NCBI GenBank assembly: GCA_963989245.1
Contig: OZ022349.1
Span: 34,217,616-34,281,615, forward strand
Direction: 5' to 3'
Length of the DNA: 64,000 nucleotides
From: Nansenia antarctica
Lineage: Eukaryota; Chordata; Actinopteri; Argentiniformes; Microstomatidae
This document shows positions 62,284 to 64,000 of this stretch, piece after piece (within the stretch, counting starts at the first letter, position 1; every line of letters begins with the position of its first letter). The notes under the pieces were generated by a model that was given only the letters and a program-made list of their open reading frames with translations, did not search any database and was not told the origin of the DNA. A program made the position numbers and the translations under genes.

Positions 62284-64000
62284 TTGTGATTGGCTGTTTC
62301 CTCAGACGACTGTTTGTGATTGGCTGTTTCCTCAGACGACTGTTTGTGATTGGCTGTTTCCTCAGACGGCTGTTTGTGATTGGCTGTTTCCTCAGATGAC
62401 TGTTTGTGATTGGCTGTTTCCTCAGACGACTGTTTGTGATTGGCTGTTTCCCCAGACGACAGTTTGTGATTGGCTGTTTCCTCAGACGAATGTTTGTGAT
62501 TGGCTGTTTGTGATTGGCTGTTTCCTCAGACGACTGTTTGTGATTGGCTGTTTCCTCAGACGACTGTTTGTGATTGGCTGTTTCCTCAGACGGCTGTTTG
62601 TGATTGGCTGTTTCCTCAGACGACTGTTTGTGATTGGCTGTTTCCTCAGACGACTGTTTGTGATTGGCTGTTTCCTCAGACGACTGTTTGTGATTGGCTG
62701 TTTCCTCAGACGACTGTTTGTGATTGGCTGTTTCCTCAGACGGCTGTTTGTGATTGGCTGTTTCCTCAGACGACTGTTTGTGATTGGCTGTTTCCTCAGA
62801 CGACTGTTTGTGATTGGCTGTTTCCCCAGACGACAGTTTGTGATTGGCTGTTTCCTCAGACGAATGTTTGTGATTGGCTGTTTGTGATTGGCTGTTTCCT
62901 CAGACGACTGTTTGTGATTGGCTGTTTCCTCAGACGGCTGTTTGTGATTGGCTGTTTCCTCAGATGACTGTTTGTGATTGGCTGTTTCCTCAGACGACTG
63001 TTTGTGATTGGCTGTTTCCCCAGACGACAGTTTGTGATTGGCTGTTTCCTCAGACGAATGTTTGTGATTGGCTGTTTGTGATTGGCTGTTTCCTCAGACG
63101 ACTGTTTGTGATTGGCTGTTTCCTCAGACGACTGTTTGTGATTGGCTGTTTCCTCAGACGACTGTTTGTGATTGGCTGTTTCCTCAGACGACTGTTTGTG
63201 ATTGGCTGTTTCCTCAGACGACTGTTTGTGATTGGCTGTTTCCTCAGACGGCTGTTTGTGATTGGCTGTTTCCTCAGACGACTGTTTGTGATTGGCTGTT
63301 TCCTCAGACGACTGTTTGTGATTGGCTGTTTCCCCAGACGACAGTTTGTGATTGGCTGTTTCCTCAGACGAATGTTTGTGATTGGCTGTTTGTGATTGGC
63401 TGTTTCCTCAGACGACTGTTTGTGATTGGCTGTTTCCTCAGACGACTGTTTGTGATTGGCTGTTTCCTCAGACGGCTGTTTGTGATTGGCTGTTTCCTCA
63501 GACGACTGTTTGTGATTGGCTGTTTCCTCAGACGACTGTTTGTGATTGGCTGTTTCCTCAGACGACTGTTTGTGATTGGCTGTTTCCTCAGACGACTGTT
63601 TGTGATTGGCTGTTTCCTCAGACGGCTGTTTGTGATTGGCTGTTTCCTCAGACGACTGTTTGTGATTGGCTGTTTCCTCAGACGACTGTTTGTGATTGGC
63701 TGTTTCCCCAGACGACAGTTTGTGATTGGCTGTTTCCTCAGACGACTGTTTGTGATTGGCTGTTTCCTCAGACGACTGTTTGTGATTGGCTGTTTCCTCA
63801 GACGACTGTTTGTGATTGGCTGTTTCCTCAGACGACTGTTTGTGATTGGCTGTTTCCTCAGACGACTGTTTGTGATTGGCTGTTTCCTCAGACGACAGTT
63901 TGTGATTGGCTGTTTCCTCAGACGACTGTTTGTGATTGGCTGTTTCCTCAGACGACTGTTTGTGATTGGCTGTTTCCTCAGACGACTGTTTGTGATTGGC

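Larger units (their letters stand above)
1..64000 (+). repeat. Single tandem array of a 30-bp unit (satellite/minisatellite)
   Basis: The entire window consists of head-to-tail copies of a 30-bp unit: a 16-bp module A (TTCCTCAGACGACTGT) followed by a 14-bp module B (TTGTGATTGGCTGT). All copies have the same orientation. By hand tally there are 2,031 complete 30-mers, 200 lone B modules (14 bp), six 29-bp units, three 23-bp units and a 27-base partial unit at the right edge, which sums to exactly 64,000. The consensus unit has 4 A, 6 C, 8 G and 12 T, so it is 47% GC with a strong T over A excess on this strand. No unique flank is present at either end, so the array is longer than the window. 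No gene, RNA gene, promoter, terminator or mobile element could be supported. The host is inferred to be a eukaryote from array size and nested organisation; the repeat family is not one I recognise. Confidence 0.98.
57861..64000 (+). repeat. Higher-order repeat delta, copy 4 (cut by window end)
   Basis: Blocks of 3, 9, 25, 7, 14, 12, 6, 7, 6, 7, 5, 11, 6, 6, 6, 9(+29-mer), 7, 12, 6 and 10, then at least 19 full units and a 27-base partial unit at the edge. It matches copy 3 at 9,379 bp up to about 60.7 kb, then at 9,289 and 9,259 bp after losing three units in one block (60657-60880) and one unit in another (61045-61388). The GTCATT marker is at 58179. Confidence 0.88.

Noticed and set aside
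1..64000. CRISPR array (about 30-bp direct repeats)
   Set aside because: There are no unique spacers; repeats are directly contiguous, and the 14-bp pieces are parts of the repeat itself. No cas genes are present.
1..64000. Telomeric or subtelomeric simple repeat
   Set aside because: The strand is GT-rich, but no TTAGGG, TTTAGGG, TTAGG or TG1-3 runs occur. Subtelomeric location remains possible but is not shown.
1..64000. Alpha-satellite-like centromere repeat with CENP-B box
   Set aside because: The unit is 30 bp rather than about 171 bp and no match to the CENP-B box core (TTCG...A..CGGG) is present. The comparison is only by analogy of a conserved binding half.
1..64000. Repeat region of a large repeat protein gene (mucin-like or bacterial adhesin)
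   Set aside because: The 200 14-bp units each shift the frame by two and quickly introduce TGA, so no single frame runs through more than about two blocks. A coding minisatellite would keep lengths divisible by three.
1..64000. Forkhead-factor sites (TGTTTGT matches a loose FOX consensus)
   Set aside because: The match is real but the loose seven-base consensus is common by chance and the tighter TGTTTAC form is absent; too weak to annotate.
1..64000. Inverted repeats or hairpins in the unit (CAG...CTG around ACGA)
   Set aside because: The stem is only three base pairs and is lost in the frequent CAG and GAATG variants, so there is no support for a conserved structure.

Overview
The whole 64 kb window is one tandem-repeat array. 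I see no unique sequence, no gene, no RNA gene and no transposon. The basic unit is 30 bp and always lies in the same orientation. It is described here as module A (16 bp, TTCCTCAGACGACTGT) followed by module B (14 bp, TTGTGATTGGCTGT). About every 74 to 944 bp a B module stands alone, so two B modules are adjacent; I count 200 such 14-bp units. A hand tally of 2,031 complete 30-mers, 200 14-mers, six 29-bp units, three 23-bp units and a 27-base partial unit at the right edge adds up to exactly 64,000 bases. The array therefore continues past both ends of the window.

A long, homogenised, nested satellite or minisatellite array like this points to a eukaryotic, probably heterochromatic or subtelomeric locus. 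Nothing in the sequence identifies the species, and I do not recognise the 30-mer.

Layout. The spacing of the 14-bp units works as a barcode and shows nested higher-order repeats. Positions 1-1046 are the end of an upstream block. Positions 1047-9630 hold two consecutive 4,292-bp copies with the same barcode. Positions 9631-16208 are a mosaic that includes a 1,450/1,390-bp tandem pair (11709-14548). Positions 16209-28206 hold copies of a roughly 3.5-kb unit (A, B, a truncated hybrid C, and D) carrying a variant-rich 22-unit anchor segment. Positions 28207-34052 are mixed short blocks with another partial copy (E). Positions 34053-64000 hold four copies of a roughly 7-kb unit of 7,409, 7,020, 9,379 and at least 6,140 bp. 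The third is enlarged by extra material that partly copies 32.9-34.05 kb.

What may matter biologically. Every 30-mer and every 14-mer carries ATTGG, a reverse-strand CCAAT box in an NF-Y-like context (AGCCAATCA). I noticed about 16 losses in about 2,240 copies. The lone unit is always the CCAAT-bearing B module and never A. Common sequence variants cluster in A. Each A module has one CpG, kept in about 97% of units. Long open frames occur on both strands only because 30 is divisible by three and four of the six frames lack a stop; I do not annotate them as genes.
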